Part shown: in pieces, positions 55,589-64,000 of the stretch
How positions within the stretch are numbered: position 1 is the stretch's first letter
Layout: each line of letters starts with the position of its first letter
The notes under the pieces: generated by a model
The model's database searches: none
Told to the model about the DNA's origin: nothing
The model's input: only the letters and a program-made list of their open reading frames with translations
DNA from: Fibrobacter sp. UBA7003
GTDB lineage: Bacteria > Fibrobacterota > Fibrobacteria > Fibrobacterales > Fibrobacteraceae
Assembly (NCBI GenBank): GCA_002449765.1
Contig: DJXN01000004.1
Coordinates: 166,932-230,931, forward strand
Direction of reading: 5' to 3'
DNA length: 64,000 bases
Position numbers and translations under genes: made by a program

Positions 55589-57913
55589 TCACGGAGAATC
55601 CTTGAGGCAACGAACCGAGTAGCCGTAGCACTTATTGTAGCCGATGTAGTCGCGGTACGCATCGACCGCGCTCAAGTACCAGTAGTTGGCGCTACCGCTA
55701 TAGTTCTCAGTGGCACTCCAGAAGTTGGCTCGAGTGCCGACACTGTAGAAGCTACCAGTGCTGTAGTAGCCAGCAGGGAGCGCAGCAAAGCCGTAGGTGT
55801 CCTTCGGGTCGCTCCAGTACCCCATAGCCTGCATGGCGTAAGGGGATCCCATAATGGTATAAAGAGTAACCCATTCTTCGCGTGTCGGAATGTGCCAGCC
55901 TTCAGGGCAAATTCCACGCACAGGGTATGTCGGTGTACAAAATTTGCCATATCCGCAATTCTTGCCATTCATACTCCACTTGCCCACACTATCCATAGCG
56001 GCAGCCCATGTATATAAACGCCCGTATTTTGTGCAACTGTCAGCTTCGTTGTAATAACACCAAGAATTTCCCTTCATCCCTACGTATGCCACACTGTCGG
56101 AATAATTCAGGTTTTCCGCCATCCAAGTTTGGCTTCCGATAGTTACCGTCCTGTAAGCCTTGCCATCCCTTGAATCAAACAAATCGCCTTCGACATTTTC
56201 TATGGATCCATTCCACAATCCGTCGCTACACAGATAAACAGAATCTTGCGCCACCGAAAGTTGTTTCCTAATTTCATTACCCTCTGTATAACTGACGCAA
56301 CCCTTCTCAAGAGATATTTCTTCATCTGAAGCATTTCTAAATACACCTGCGTCACAAACGTATTTGTTTGTTGAAATAATCTTTCCATCAACTATTGAAC
56401 CATCTGTGTTGCAAACTTTTTCGTAGGTATCGTATTCCAAAGCAGTAGCCTCCATCCAGGCATTATTCCTACAGATGTAATAAACATTTTCAAATTCGCT
56501 TACAACTTCCGCGTTACTTGTTCCGCAAATGCCAATGGCCGTTTCCCTTTCTGATACGGCCCATTTGGAGCCATCGTAAACATATACTGTATCTGTCACA
56601 TTGCCTTTCTTGTACTCACCCGTCTTTCCTGTAGTCCATTCGTAGGTATCTTTTTGACAGGTGGTTGCAGCCACCCACTGATTACCATTACAGATAAAGT
56701 ATTTATTAAAGTTTTTGCTCAACTTGTTGCTGTTCGGAGCAACGATATCCTTACGGTTGACGGAGCACCCGCCCAGCCCATACACGTTGTTCCAATAGAT
56801 GTCCAAGTAGGTTTCATAATCTGGAATATCCAAGATGTTCCAACTCTTTACCGAGGCCCGAACGGTGCCGTAATCAAGGTCATGCGCCCAGTCTGCCATG
56901 TCGGCCTTGGTCTGCAGGTCGTTCCATTCGCCGTCGGTCTTGATATCTGCAATGAACTTGTCTATGGCATTTTGAATCTCGACATCGCTACGGTCACCCA
57001 TGACCAGCGCCGAAATTGCAAGAAGAGTTGCATTGCCCGCGCTGGTGGTCGCGCTCACGCCCTCGTTCTGGAAAATGGCGAAATCTTCGGAATAGGTCAC
57101 GGCGGTCGCAAACTCGAAGGCCGTCATGATCTCCTGGGCAGCCTGTTTCTTCGCGGCATAAACACTGTACCCCTTTTCTTGCACCAAGTAAAGTACACGG
57201 TCATATTCCAAATGGGTAAGCAGATTTATATTCACTTCGGTCCGTTTCTCCGAAAAGTCGGTCAAGGCTCGGAGCGTCATGGAATCCTTGGACCATTCAC
57301 CGGTCACCTCGTTCCTGTAAAGACCTCGGACTTCAAGTTTCGCACAAGGGTAAGCAAGGCTCACCTTGGGAATTACAAAATCCCCCTTGTTGCTGGAGAT
57401 TTCATCTTCGTAAACGACTCCCGAAGGTTTCAAATCCTTTTTCAGTTCATACAGGTTCAGCGGCGAGCCGAACTTGAACGGACCCTTCTGCGCAACACCC
57501 GTCACAGAGATATTCTCCCTGACAAAGCCCTCGGGCAAACCATCTTCGCTGGACGAGAACTTCGCGTCACTTTGAGAAACACTAGAAGACGACCCGGCTG
57601 ATGAGCCTGCCGAATCATTAGCCCGATCAGGGTCCTTATTCGCTCCATCATCCAGAGTCCAGTCACCATTTTCGCAGACATAGGCGGACTTTTCGTCTTT
57701 CACGTAAGCGGTTGTCCCCTCACGCTTGCCGGAACACACAGGCAAGTCATCAAACGAGGCTGCAACGATATCGGTATCTGTAGGTTCGACAAGTTCGCCA
57801 GTCTGCCCCGAATCAGAATTCCTGTCCGTTCCACTGCCGCTGTCGTCGCCACACGCAGCGAGAGTGAAAGCAATGGATAGTGCTGCAAAATTGCCAATTT
57901 TGTTCCAAGCCAT
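55589..57913 (-). CDS. Large FISUMP-domain lipoprotein
   Basis: 774 residues from the ATG at 57913, with GGAGG 5 nt upstream. Lipobox SIAFTLAACGDD. A Ser-rich linker (SAGSSAGSSSSVSQSD) ends near residue 115. A domain of about 270 residues follows (ENISVTGVAQKGPFKFGSPL, ARGLYRNEVTG-like strands), then three or four short Cys-containing repeats (YICRNNAWMEATALEYDTYE, YFICNGNQWVAATTCQKDTYE). The C-terminal 190 residues are a FISUMP domain (DSRDGKAYRTVTIGSQTWMA, ENLNY, CPEGWHIPTREEW, ANFWSATENY). Probably surface-exposed and envelope-anchored; function unknown. Confidence 0.88.
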   Translation of the reverse strand: MAWNKIGNFAALSIAFTLAACGDDSGSGTDRNSDSGQTGELVEPTDTDIVAASFDDLPVCSGKREGTTAYVKDEKSAYVCENGDWTLDDGANKDPDRANDSAGSSAGSSSSVSQSDAKFSSSEDGLPEGFVRENISVTGVAQKGPFKFGSPLNLYELKKDLKPSGVVYEDEISSNKGDFVIPKVSLAYPCAKLEVRGLYRNEVTGEWSKDSMTLRALTDFSEKRTEVNINLLTHLEYDRVLYLVQEKGYSVYAAKKQAAQEIMTAFEFATAVTYSEDFAIFQNEGVSATTSAGNATLLAISALVMGDRSDVEIQNAIDKFIADIKTDGEWNDLQTKADMADWAHDLDYGTVRASVKSWNILDIPDYETYLDIYWNNVYGLGGCSVNRKDIVAPNSNKLSKNFNKYFICNGNQWVAATTCQKDTYEWTTGKTGEYKKGNVTDTVYVYDGSKWAVSERETAIGICGTSNAEVVSEFENVYYICRNNAWMEATALEYDTYEKVCNTDGSIVDGKIISTNKYVCDAGVFRNASDEEISLEKGCVSYTEGNEIRKQLSVAQDSVYLCSDGLWNGSIENVEGDLFDSRDGKAYRTVTIGSQTWMAENLNYSDSVAYVGMKGNSWCYYNEADSCTKYGRLYTWAAAMDSVGKWSMNGKNCGYGKFCTPTYPVRGICPEGWHIPTREEWVTLYTIMGSPYAMQAMGYWSDPKDTYGFAALPAGYYSTGSFYSVGTRANFWSATENYSGSANYWYLSAVDAYRDYIGYNKCYGYSVRCLKDSP

Positions 57914-58337
57914 GACAGCCTCCACCGGCTAAAATCCTATAGAGTTTCGCCTTGTTCGGCCTAGAAAGCGCGACACCAATCTTGTATGGATACAAAAAAG
58001 GGGTGCGGGTTCGCTGCATTTACCAAAGCGGGGCTCTCGACTGCCTCTGACTGATAAATGCAAACGACCCACGCCCCAAACGGGCTGTTGCCCACGACCA
58101 GTTGAAATGCTGGCATGACAAACCGAGATATACCGCAAAACGGCATACCTGCGTGAGTGTTCGCCTTGTCCTCAGTCATTGGAAATTGTCGAGATTTCGC
58201 TTTGAGAACAGGGTTAAACTCTTTTTTACTCTTTAAAAATAACTTAATTGTTTTCAAAAAAAACTTTTGACATACGCTTTTTTTTTGCAATTTTTCATGT
58301 TTTCCCCTAAAATAACAATCTATCGGCTTTGATTTAT
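57914..58337. other. Gene-free leader region between the FISUMP lipoprotein and module 2
   Basis: About 420 bp with no convincing gene; a minus-strand frame at 57961-58416 is long, but its composition and lack of a ribosome site argue against it. The half nearest the lipoprotein is GC-richer than the other. It may hold a promoter and long 5' leader for the lipoprotein gene. Confidence 0.4.
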
Positions 58338-58381
58338 TTGGATTCCCAACAAAAATATTGTATATTAATACAGGAGTATTA
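58338..58381 (+). promoter_or_regulatory. Promoter and operator-like palindrome of toxin-antitoxin module 2
   Basis: TTGGAT (58338-58343), 17-bp spacer, TATATT (58361-58366). TAATAC-AGGA-GTATTA (58366-58381) overlaps the transcription start, as expected for a RelB-type autorepressor. Confidence 0.6.
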
Positions 58382-58431
58382 CAATCAACTTCAAACGCAC
58401 TTGTAGATTTCTGCAAAGCAAAGGAGCCATC

Positions 58432-58719
58432 ATGCCAAGTACGCTATTGCAAGTCAGGGTGGACGAAAAGACCCGTTCTGCAGCAGGAAGCATATACGAA
58501 AAGCTCGGCATCGACTTGCCGACAGCCGTCCGCATGTTCCTTGCCAGAACCATTCTGGAAAACGGCATACCCTTCAGTATGAAGCTCCGTCCAGCCGCTC
58601 CCGCCGATGTTCTCGATGCCATGAAACAGGCTTCGCAGTCTGCCGCCGATGCAGGAGTTGCAGATATGTCTCTTGATGAAATCAACGACGAAATCGCACA
58701 GGTCCGAGCCGGCAAATGA
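58432..58719 (+). CDS. RelB/DinJ-family antitoxin of module 2
   Basis: 95 residues. The N-terminal ribbon-helix-helix (TLLQVRVDEKTRSAAGSIYE, KLGIDLPTAVRMFLAR) is characteristic of RelB/DinJ DNA-binding antitoxins, and AILENGIPF-like LENGIPFSMKL follows. The C-terminal helix (MSLDEINDEIAQVRAGK) would cover the toxin. AAGGAG lies 5 nt before the ATG. It overlaps the PIN toxin gene by ATGA. A RelB-like antitoxin paired with a PIN toxin, rather than RelE, is a mixed pairing. Confidence 0.88.
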   Translation: MPSTLLQVRVDEKTRSAAGSIYEKLGIDLPTAVRMFLARTILENGIPFSMKLRPAAPADVLDAMKQASQSAADAGVADMSLDEINDEIAQVRAGK

Positions 58720-59129
58720 AATGCTACGCAGTCATTGACACGAACGTGCTGGTCTCCGCATTGCTAAAATGGGATTCCATTCCAGGGCAGGTCGTGCAAC
58801 AAACCTACGCCCACGAGATTATTCCCGTTTTCAATGATTCTATCTTACAAGAATACGAAGAAGTGCTCTCCCGTGAAAAATTTCATTTTCCAAAAGAGAC
58901 TGTCGAATTTTTGCTTTCACGCTTAAAGACAATCGGTGAAAACATGACAACCGTAGAATCGCTTGTTGGCAATTTTCCAGACCCCAAAGACGTCGTATTT
59001 TTTGAAGTCACAATGGAAAAGAATAAAACCGATGACGCGTTTCTTGTCACGGGAAATCTGAAACATTTTCCAAAGCACTCCAAAGTCGTCACTCCGGCAG
59101 AAATGCTGCGTATTTTGGACAACTTGTAA
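58716..59129 (+). CDS. PIN-domain toxin of module 2
   Basis: 137 residues. AVIDTNVLVSALL (first Asp), DSILQEYEEVL (Glu), FPDPKDVVFFEV and the KTDDAFLVTGNLKHFP end (Asp residues) form a PIN nuclease site. Residues FPKHSKVVTPAEML at the end match the COG1569-like group. It is divergent in sequence from the module 1 toxin though similar in layout. Followed by a terminator and then convergent sdhB. Confidence 0.88.
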   Translation: MKCYAVIDTNVLVSALLKWDSIPGQVVQQTYAHEIIPVFNDSILQEYEEVLSREKFHFPKETVEFLLSRLKTIGENMTTVESLVGNFPDPKDVVFFEVTMEKNKTDDAFLVTGNLKHFPKHSKVVTPAEMLRILDNL

Positions 59130-59145
59130 TTCTTTTATTTGTACG

Positions 59146-59178
59146 CAAAAAAGGGCCGCATCGCTGCGGTCCCTTTTT
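59146..59178 (+). terminator. Terminator of toxin-antitoxin module 2
   Basis: AAAAAGGGCCGCA-TCGC-TGCGGTCCCTTTTT with one unpaired base; shares about 30 bp, including upstream TACGCAAAAAA, with the module 1 terminator. Confidence 0.85.
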
Positions 59179-59188
59179 GCTAAAGGCG

Positions 59189-59212
59189 ATCCCCGCCTTC
59201 GCGGGGATGACA
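59189..59212. repeat. Intergenic palindromic repeat (SRLRGND type)
   Basis: ATCCCCGCCTTCGCGGGGAT then GACA, a hairpin-forming element. Same core as the two in-frame copies in tilS. It occupies the spacer between module 2 and sdhB. Confidence 0.7.
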
Positions 59213-59243
59213 TAAGAGGGGCGCGGGATGCGCCCATTCCTAA

Positions 59244-60020
59244 TTAATCCTTTCCGTACACCTTTTCGGCGTAGGTCACGGTGGCGCCGAGGTATTCGCG
59301 ATTCATCTTGGCGATGTAATCCACGGTGATACCCTTCGGGCAGGCGGCCTGGCATTCGTAAAGGTTCGTGCAGTTGCCAAAGCCTTCCTTGTCCATCTGG
59401 GCGACCATGGCGAGCACACGCTTCTTCGCCTCGACCTTGCCCTGCGGCAAGAAGCTGAGGTGAGAAACCTTGGCAGATACGAACAACATTGCGGATGCGT
59501 TCTTACAGGCGGCCACGCAGGCACCGCAACCGATACAGGCGGCAGCGTCGAAGGCGCGGTCGGCATCGGCCTTGGGAACCGGAATCGTGGAAGCTTCAGG
59601 AGCGGCACCGGTGTTGACGGAAACGAAACCGCCAGCCTGGATAATGCGGTCGAAAGCGGTACGATCAACAACGCAGTCACGGAGAACCGGGAATGCGGCG
59701 GCGCGCCACGGTTCGATCACGATGGTGTCGCCATCCTTGAACTTGCGCATGTGAAGCTGGCAAGTGGTGGTCGCATGGTCGGGGCCGTGCGGCATACCGT
59801 TGATGACGAGGGAGCACATGCCACAAATACCTTCGCGGCAGTCGTGGTCGAAGGCGAAGCCTTCCTTGCCCTGCTTCATCTGTTCTTCGTTCACGATGTC
59901 GAGCATTTCCAGGAAGGACATGTCCGGAGAAACATCGTTGATCTTGACAGTTTCGAACTGTCCCTTGGTCTTGGCATCCTTCTGACGCCAAATCTTCAAA
60001 GTCAAATTCAGTCCGCTCAT
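59244..60020 (-). CDS. sdhB: Succinate dehydrogenase/fumarate reductase iron-sulfur subunit
   Basis: 258 residues. Transfers electrons between the flavoprotein and the membrane quinone. [2Fe-2S] site [11 protein letters not shown] (with an earlier Cys expected and an acidic DHD before it), then [4Fe-4S]/[3Fe-4S] motifs [11 protein letters not shown] and [14 protein letters not shown]. In Fibrobacter the complex probably works as quinol:fumarate reductase for succinate production. It starts where sdhA ends (ATG overlaps the stop). The 3' end is duplicated at 53969. Confidence 0.96.
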   Translation of the reverse strand: MSGLNLTLKIWRQKDAKTKGQFETVKINDVSPDMSFLEMLDIVNEEQMKQGKEGFAFDHDCREGICGMCSLVINGMPHGPDHATTTCQLHMRKFKDGDTIVIEPWRAAAFPVLRDCVVDRTAFDRIIQAGGFVSVNTGAAPEASTIPVPKADADRAFDAAACIGCGACVAACKNASAMLFVSAKVSHLSFLPQGKVEAKKRVLAMVAQMDKEGFGNCTNLYECQAACPKGITVDYIAKMNREYLGATVTYAEKVYGKD

Positions 60021-61933
60021 TATTTGTAGCTCCTAGTAGCGAGGTGGACGTTATCAAAGGTAAGAGGTTCCTTGGAAAGTTCCGGTGCGACACCGTCGCC
60101 CTTGTACTCCCAGGCACCCACGTAGCAGAAGTTCTCGTCGTCGCGCTTGGCTTCGCCTTCCGGAGTCTGGCTTTCTTCGCGGAAGTGGCCGCCGCAAGAT
60201 TCCTTACGGTGCAGGGCGTCGAGAGTGAGGACTTCGGCGAACTCGAGGAAGTCAGCCACGCGGCCGGCGCGTTCGAGGTTCTGGTTGAAGGAACCTTCGG
60301 AGCCGAGCACGTTGACGTTTTCCCAGAATTCGGCACGGAGGGCCGGAATCTTCTCGAGGGCGGTCTTCAGGCCGGCCTCGTTACGGGCCATGCCCACGTA
60401 TTCCCACATGATGTTACCGAGTTCACGATGGATATCGTTAACAGTGCGGTGACCCTTGATGGAGAGGAGCTTGTGGATGCGTTCTTCGGTCTGCTTCTTG
60501 CAGTCTTCGAACGCGGCATCGGATTCGGAAACCTTCTCGAGCTTGGTGCCCGCGAAGTAGCCGCCGATGGTGAACGGAATGACGAAGTAACCGTCGGAGA
60601 GGCCCTGCATAAGAGCAGAAGCGCCGAGGCGGTTTGCACCGTGGTCGGAGAAGTTCGCTTCACCGAGAACGAAGCAGCCCGGAATCGTGGACATCAAATC
60701 GTAGTCCACCCAGAGGCCGCCCATGGTGTAGTGGATGGCCGGGAAGATACGCATCGGGACCTTGTACGGGTCTTCGTCGGTAATCTTTTCGTACATCTGG
60801 AAGAGGTTGCCGTATTTGGCAGAGACGCCAGCAACGCCCATGCGCTGGATAGCGTCGGCGAAGTCGAGATAAACGGCCTGCTTGGTGGAACCCACGCCGA
60901 GACCTGCGTCGCAAACCTGCTTGGCGTTACGGGATGCCACGTCACGCGGCACGAGGTTACCGAAGCTCGGGTACTTTTCTTCGAGGTAGTAGTAACGTTC
61001 TTCTTCGGGGATCTGGTCCGGGCTGCGAGTGTCGCCCGCCTTGCGCGGAACCCAAATACGGCCGTCGTTACGGAGAGATTCACTCATCAAGGTAAGCTTG
61101 GACTGCAGGTCGCCGTGGCGAGGAATGCAAGTCGGGTGAATCTGCGTGTAGCAGGGGTTAGCGAACAGGGCGCCGCGCTTGTAGGCACGGAAAGCGGCCG
61201 TCACGTTAGAACCCTGGGCGTTTGTAGAAAGGTAGTAGACGTTACCGTAACCGCCGGTGCAAAGGCAGACAGCGTCACCCACGTGGCTTTCGAGTTCGCC
61301 AGTGATGAGGTTACGGACGATGATACCGCGGGCCTTGCCGTCGATCACGACGAGGTCCATCATTTCGCGGCGGGGGAACATCTTCACCTTACCGGCGGCA
61401 ACCTGGCGCATGAGGGCCTGGTAGGCACCGAGCAAGAGCTGCTGACCCGTCTGACCGCGGGCGTAGAACGTACGGGACACCTGCGTACCGCCGAAGGAGC
61501 GGTTGTCGAGGAGGCCACCGTATTCACGACCGAACGGAACACCCTGGGCCACGCACTGGTCGATGATGAGGTTCGAGTTTTCGGCCAAGCGGTGCACGTT
61601 GGCTTCGCGAGCGCGGAAGTCACCGCCCTTCACGGTATCGTAGAACAGACGGTAAACGGAGTCGCCGTCGTTCTTGTAGTTCTTGGCAGCGTTGATACCA
61701 CCCTGGGCGGCAATGGAGTGTGCGCGACGGGGGCTATCCTGGATGCAGAAAGACTTGACATTGTAACCAAGTTCGGCGAGGGATGCAGCGGCAGAAGCAC
61801 CGGCAAGGCCAGTACCAACCACGATCACCGTGAACTTACGCTTGTTGGCAGGGTTCACGAGCTTGAGTTCGAACTTGTGCTTGGTCCACTTTTCTTCGAT
61901 GGAACCACCGGGGATTTTAGAATCAAGAATCAT
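60020..61933 (-). CDS. sdhA: Succinate dehydrogenase/fumarate reductase flavoprotein subunit
   Basis: 637 residues. Catalytic subunit with covalent FAD. Dinucleotide-binding [38 protein letters not shown] (flavinylated His region), [24 protein letters not shown] [30 protein letters not shown] with catalytic His/Arg, and the C-terminal [20 protein letters not shown] with [11 protein letters not shown]. Reduces fumarate or oxidises succinate on the cytoplasmic face of the inner membrane. 17 bp after sdhC. Confidence 0.97.
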   Translation of the reverse strand: MILDSKIPGGSIEEKWTKHKFELKLVNPANKRKFTVIVVGTGLAGASAAASLAELGYNVKSFCIQDSPRRAHSIAAQGGINAAKNYKNDGDSVYRLFYDTVKGGDFRAREANVHRLAENSNLIIDQCVAQGVPFGREYGGLLDNRSFGGTQVSRTFYARGQTGQQLLLGAYQALMRQVAAGKVKMFPRREMMDLVVIDGKARGIIVRNLITGELESHVGDAVCLCTGGYGNVYYLSTNAQGSNVTAAFRAYKRGALFANPCYTQIHPTCIPRHGDLQSKLTLMSESLRNDGRIWVPRKAGDTRSPDQIPEEERYYYLEEKYPSFGNLVPRDVASRNAKQVCDAGLGVGSTKQAVYLDFADAIQRMGVAGVSAKYGNLFQMYEKITDEDPYKVPMRIFPAIHYTMGGLWVDYDLMSTIPGCFVLGEANFSDHGANRLGASALMQGLSDGYFVIPFTIGGYFAGTKLEKVSESDAAFEDCKKQTEERIHKLLSIKGHRTVNDIHRELGNIMWEYVGMARNEAGLKTALEKIPALRAEFWENVNVLGSEGSFNQNLERAGRVADFLEFAEVLTLDALHRKESCGGHFREESQTPEGEAKRDDENFCYVGAWEYKGDGVAPELSKEPLTFDNVHLATRSYK

Positions 61934-61950
61934 TAGTGGGCTCCTTAAAA

Positions 61951-62793
61951 TTAAGCGTTAAAAGAAACTTCGACGGTGCCGACAGAAGGAATCACGAAAG
62001 AAGTCTTGGCGGCTTCCTTGGCCTTCTGCTGTTCATACTGCTGCTGGAGTTCATGAGACTTGGTGCGCAGGGCTTCCGTTTCGGGCTGGTTAGCGAGGTA
62101 GAAGGCGGCGATAGCGGTGATACCGAAACCGGCAGCAACGACAACACTGTAGATGATGCCGCAGACATCGATAATCGGGGTCCACTTCTGGTGAGCAATG
62201 CCCATGGTCTGGAAAGCAGAAGAAATGGCGTGGAACAGGTGCATGCCGATAACGAACATGCTGATCACGTAGAACACAGCCCAGAAGGGGTTGGCGAACA
62301 TGTCGATAGTGGAGAGCCACATGTCGCGGACGATTTCGCCCTTGTCGTTCAGGTACAGGTAGTGTTCGCCGAACTTGAGCATCATGAGGTGCTGGATGAG
62401 GAAGCCGAGAATGAAGAGGCCGGACCAGATCATGGTGAAGGTCGCGAAAGTCTTCTTGCCCTTGCGAGCGTTGACTTCGTAGTCGATGCCACCGCGTGCC
62501 TTCTTGTTCTCGATCTTCAGCGTAACCGCGAGGAAGATATGGAGAGCGAAGCAAGCCACCAGGCCGAGTTCGACGAGATAAATCAGCTTAATCGGGAAGT
62601 GGAGCGGATTGAACCCGGTCAGGAACTCGGTATAGGCGTTGTAAGACGCCTGGGCCGAAGCCTGGTCAAAGTTCAGGAGTTGGAAGTTACCACACATGTG
62701 GCCGAAGATGAACAGGGCGAGTGCCGCACCCGTGCATCCCATGATCTGCTTCTTACCGATGGAGGAGGTAAGATACTTGATGATCCATTGCAT
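61951..62793 (-). CDS. sdhC: Succinate dehydrogenase/fumarate reductase cytochrome b subunit (class B)
   Basis: 280 residues, one polypeptide with five predicted membrane helices, as in di-haem class B enzymes of Bacteroidota and relatives. Haem-ligand histidines are probably in [30 protein letters not shown] and [15 protein letters not shown]-terminal Gln/Lys-rich tail of about 50 residues is cytoplasmic. Anchors sdhAB and exchanges electrons with menaquinone. It starts 36 bp after ndk. Confidence 0.93.
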   Translation of the reverse strand: MQWIIKYLTSSIGKKQIMGCTGAALALFIFGHMCGNFQLLNFDQASAQASYNAYTEFLTGFNPLHFPIKLIYLVELGLVACFALHIFLAVTLKIENKKARGGIDYEVNARKGKKTFATFTMIWSGLFILGFLIQHLMMLKFGEHYLYLNDKGEIVRDMWLSTIDMFANPFWAVFYVISMFVIGMHLFHAISSAFQTMGIAHQKWTPIIDVCGIIYSVVVAAGFGITAIAAFYLANQPETEALRTKSHELQQQYEQQKAKEAAKTSFVIPSVGTVEVSFNA

Positions 62794-62829
62794 TGAGTTG
62801 TGTCTCCTTGAGGGGTTTTTGTTTTAAAC

Positions 62830-63282
62830 TTAGAGGACGCAGCAGGCCTTGAGGCTCGGCATTTCGTAAGCGTAGCGTTCGTCTTCCTTGAACCAGAAGT
62901 CCAGTTCGCGCTTGGCGGATTCAGGACTGTCGGAGCTGTGCACGACGTTTTCGGTCATGGAAGGGGCAAAGTCGTAGCGGAGAGTACCGGGTTCCGCCTT
63001 GGCCGGATTGGTAGCACCGTTGATGGCGCGAACCTTGGCAATGGCATTTTCGCCGCCGAGGGCGAGCATCACGGACGGGCCCTTGGTCATGTAGGCTTCG
63101 AGTTCCGGGAAGAACGGCTTTTCCACGTGTTCGGCGTAGAAACCGCGAGCATCGGCAGAGGTCATCTGGTGCATCTTCACGGCGCAGACGGAGAGGCCTG
63201 CAGCGATGTAACGGTCGATAATGCGCCCGATGAGGCCGGACTTTACGGCATTGGGCTTGATCATTGCAAATGTCATTTCCAT
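62830..63282 (-). CDS. ndk: Nucleoside diphosphate kinase
   Basis: Transfers the gamma phosphate between nucleoside tri- and diphosphates through a phospho-His. 150 residues, standard. MTFAMIKPNAVKSGLIGRII, INGATNPAKAEPGTLRYDF and the active site NVVHSSDSPESAKRE with catalytic His. It lies in the same direction as sdhCAB, 36 bp upstream of sdhC, and may be co-transcribed with it. Upstream is a TPR gene ending 40 bp away. Confidence 0.97.
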   Translation of the reverse strand: MEMTFAMIKPNAVKSGLIGRIIDRYIAAGLSVCAVKMHQMTSADARGFYAEHVEKPFFPELEAYMTKGPSVMLALGGENAIAKVRAINGATNPAKAEPGTLRYDFAPSMTENVVHSSDSPESAKRELDFWFKEDERYAYEMPSLKACCVL

Positions 63283-63322
63283 AGTAGGTACCCTTTTTTG
63301 AAAGTATGAGAAATATAGATAA

Positions 63323-64000
63323 TTATGGTTCTGCCTCGATCTTTTTCATCAGGTCTTCGGCGAGTTTTCCGCCCGACTTGATGTTGTCGACGAGCCAATC
63401 GACGGATTCCTTCAGTTCGCTGTTGGGGAAACGCTTCTGGAAATCTTCCAGAACCTCCAGCGCAAGCGTGTCTCTATGCAGGTTTTCGTTCAAAATGAAC
63501 CCGCGGCTGAAAAGCGCCTTCTCGACATCGGGACTTTCGGGCCACATGTGCAGGAACACTTTGTATTCCATCTCGGCCTGAGCAAACTGCTCGGCTTCGG
63601 CCGCCAACTGCGCAATCTGGAAAGTCGCCTTCGCGAACAGGCTATCGTTATTCGGATTGTAATCGCGCACCTTCTTCCACATAGCGATGGCTGCGGAATA
63701 ATTGTGGGCATTGGAGAGCGAATCCGCATCCTGTTCCATTTTCGCGACATCGGTCGTCGGGGACTTGATGTTGAGAGTCTTTCTCATGACGGTGACCTTC
63801 GCGGAATTCCACGATTCCGCGCGCATGCGTTCGATCTTGTCCTTACGGATCCGACGGATATTGTTGCTGAACGCCTGCTTACGCAAGTCGTCCCACGAGC
63901 GGTTCTTGTTGGCTTCGTAATTAGAGAAATACTCGTACTTCACGACATTCTGCGGGAACTGCAGGTAATCGCTGATGTCCTGTTTGGACTTCTCGAAGTT
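63323..64000 (-). CDS. TPR-repeat protein (3' part, continues past the window)
   Basis: The frame is open to 64000, so the start lies outside the window. About 225 residues are visible. A segment of basic residues (RRIRKDKIERMR) is followed by tetratricopeptide-like helices (DADSLSNAHNYSAAIAMWKK, VRDYNPNNDSLFAKATFQIA, AEQFAQAEMEYKVFLHMWPE), ending KLAEDLMKKIEAEP. Such proteins scaffold envelope assemblies; the specific role is unknown. Confidence 0.8.
   Translation of the reverse strand, partial: NFEKSKQDISDYLQFPQNVVKYEYFSNYEANKNRSWDDLRKQAFSNNIRRIRKDKIERMRAESWNSAKVTVMRKTLNIKSPTTDVAKMEQDADSLSNAHNYSAAIAMWKKVRDYNPNNDSLFAKATFQIAQLAAEAEQFAQAEMEYKVFLHMWPESPDVEKALFSRGFILNENLHRDTLALEVLEDFQKRFPNSELKESVDWLVDNIKSGGKLAEDLMKKIEAEP

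Noticed and set aside
57961..58416. A 151-codon minus-strand frame upstream of module 2
   Set aside because: No ribosome site, mixed base composition along its length and overlap with a good plus-strand promoter and palindrome.
60044..61936. A 630-codon plus-strand frame across sdhA
   Set aside because: Antisense of sdhA, caused by strong codon bias; composition is Val/Gly/His/Glu-rich with no recognisable domain.

Overview
The window looks like a Fibrobacter chromosome (phylum Fibrobacterota). Two proteins carry the Fibrobacter 'major paralogous domain' (FISUMP), and several secreted proteins and lipoproteins have the Ser-rich linkers typical of this genus. A quinol:fumarate reductase operon and a futalosine-pathway menaquinone gene (mqnE) fit an anaerobic, succinate-producing bacterium. 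Most of the window is ordinary GC-rich housekeeping DNA, interrupted by more AT-rich accessory blocks. This taxonomic call is inference from gene content; no database search was made.

Layout. Positions 1-18,700 are mostly housekeeping: pncC-recA, envelope genes, tpiA-secG, two identical tRNA-Leu(GAG) genes around an AT-rich orphan and murD, tgt, groES-groEL, an orphan XRE regulator, tRNA-Arg(ACG), a class A PBP, rlmN, a TPMT-like methyltransferase, ychJ-like and argC. Positions 18,692-29,162 (minus strand) hold one compact cluster of eleven genes for secreted, lipid-anchored or membrane proteins. These combine YbjN-like, AgmX/PglI (TonB-C-like), FISUMP and ankyrin modules, and the cluster contains an internal duplication and a 35-residue micro-ORF. 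Positions 29,392-32,765 hold a small membrane protein, a histidine acid phosphatase and a Ser-rich lipoprotein. Positions 32,769-39,149 are a tight tilS-ftsH-folP-cdaA-SUMF1-like cluster. Positions 39,240-45,883 carry a peptidase M15-like protein, a PDZ-thioredoxin fusion, a dihydroorotate dehydrogenase, an M20 dipeptidase and cobB-mqnE. Positions 45,921-52,979 hold nfeD-floA, a putative DNA-binding partner, alr and an amino-acid ABC transporter.

The last 11 kb is the most rearranged part. The fumarate reductase operon (ndk-sdhC-sdhA-sdhB, minus strand) ends next to a RelB-like/PIN toxin-antitoxin module. About 5.3 kb away the last 193 bp of sdhB recurs as a fragment, again next to a different PIN toxin-antitoxin module with a near-identical terminator. 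Between the two copies are an AT-rich pair of coupled unknown genes and a large FISUMP lipoprotein, so this looks like an island bounded by duplicated sdhB 3' ends.

Several dispersed palindromic repeats occur both between genes and, in frame, inside coding sequences (tilS twice, nfeD, and the ABC ATPase gene). The strongest candidates for undescribed biology are the eleven-gene envelope cluster, the sdhB-bounded island with its unknown gene pair, and the protein-coding repeats.
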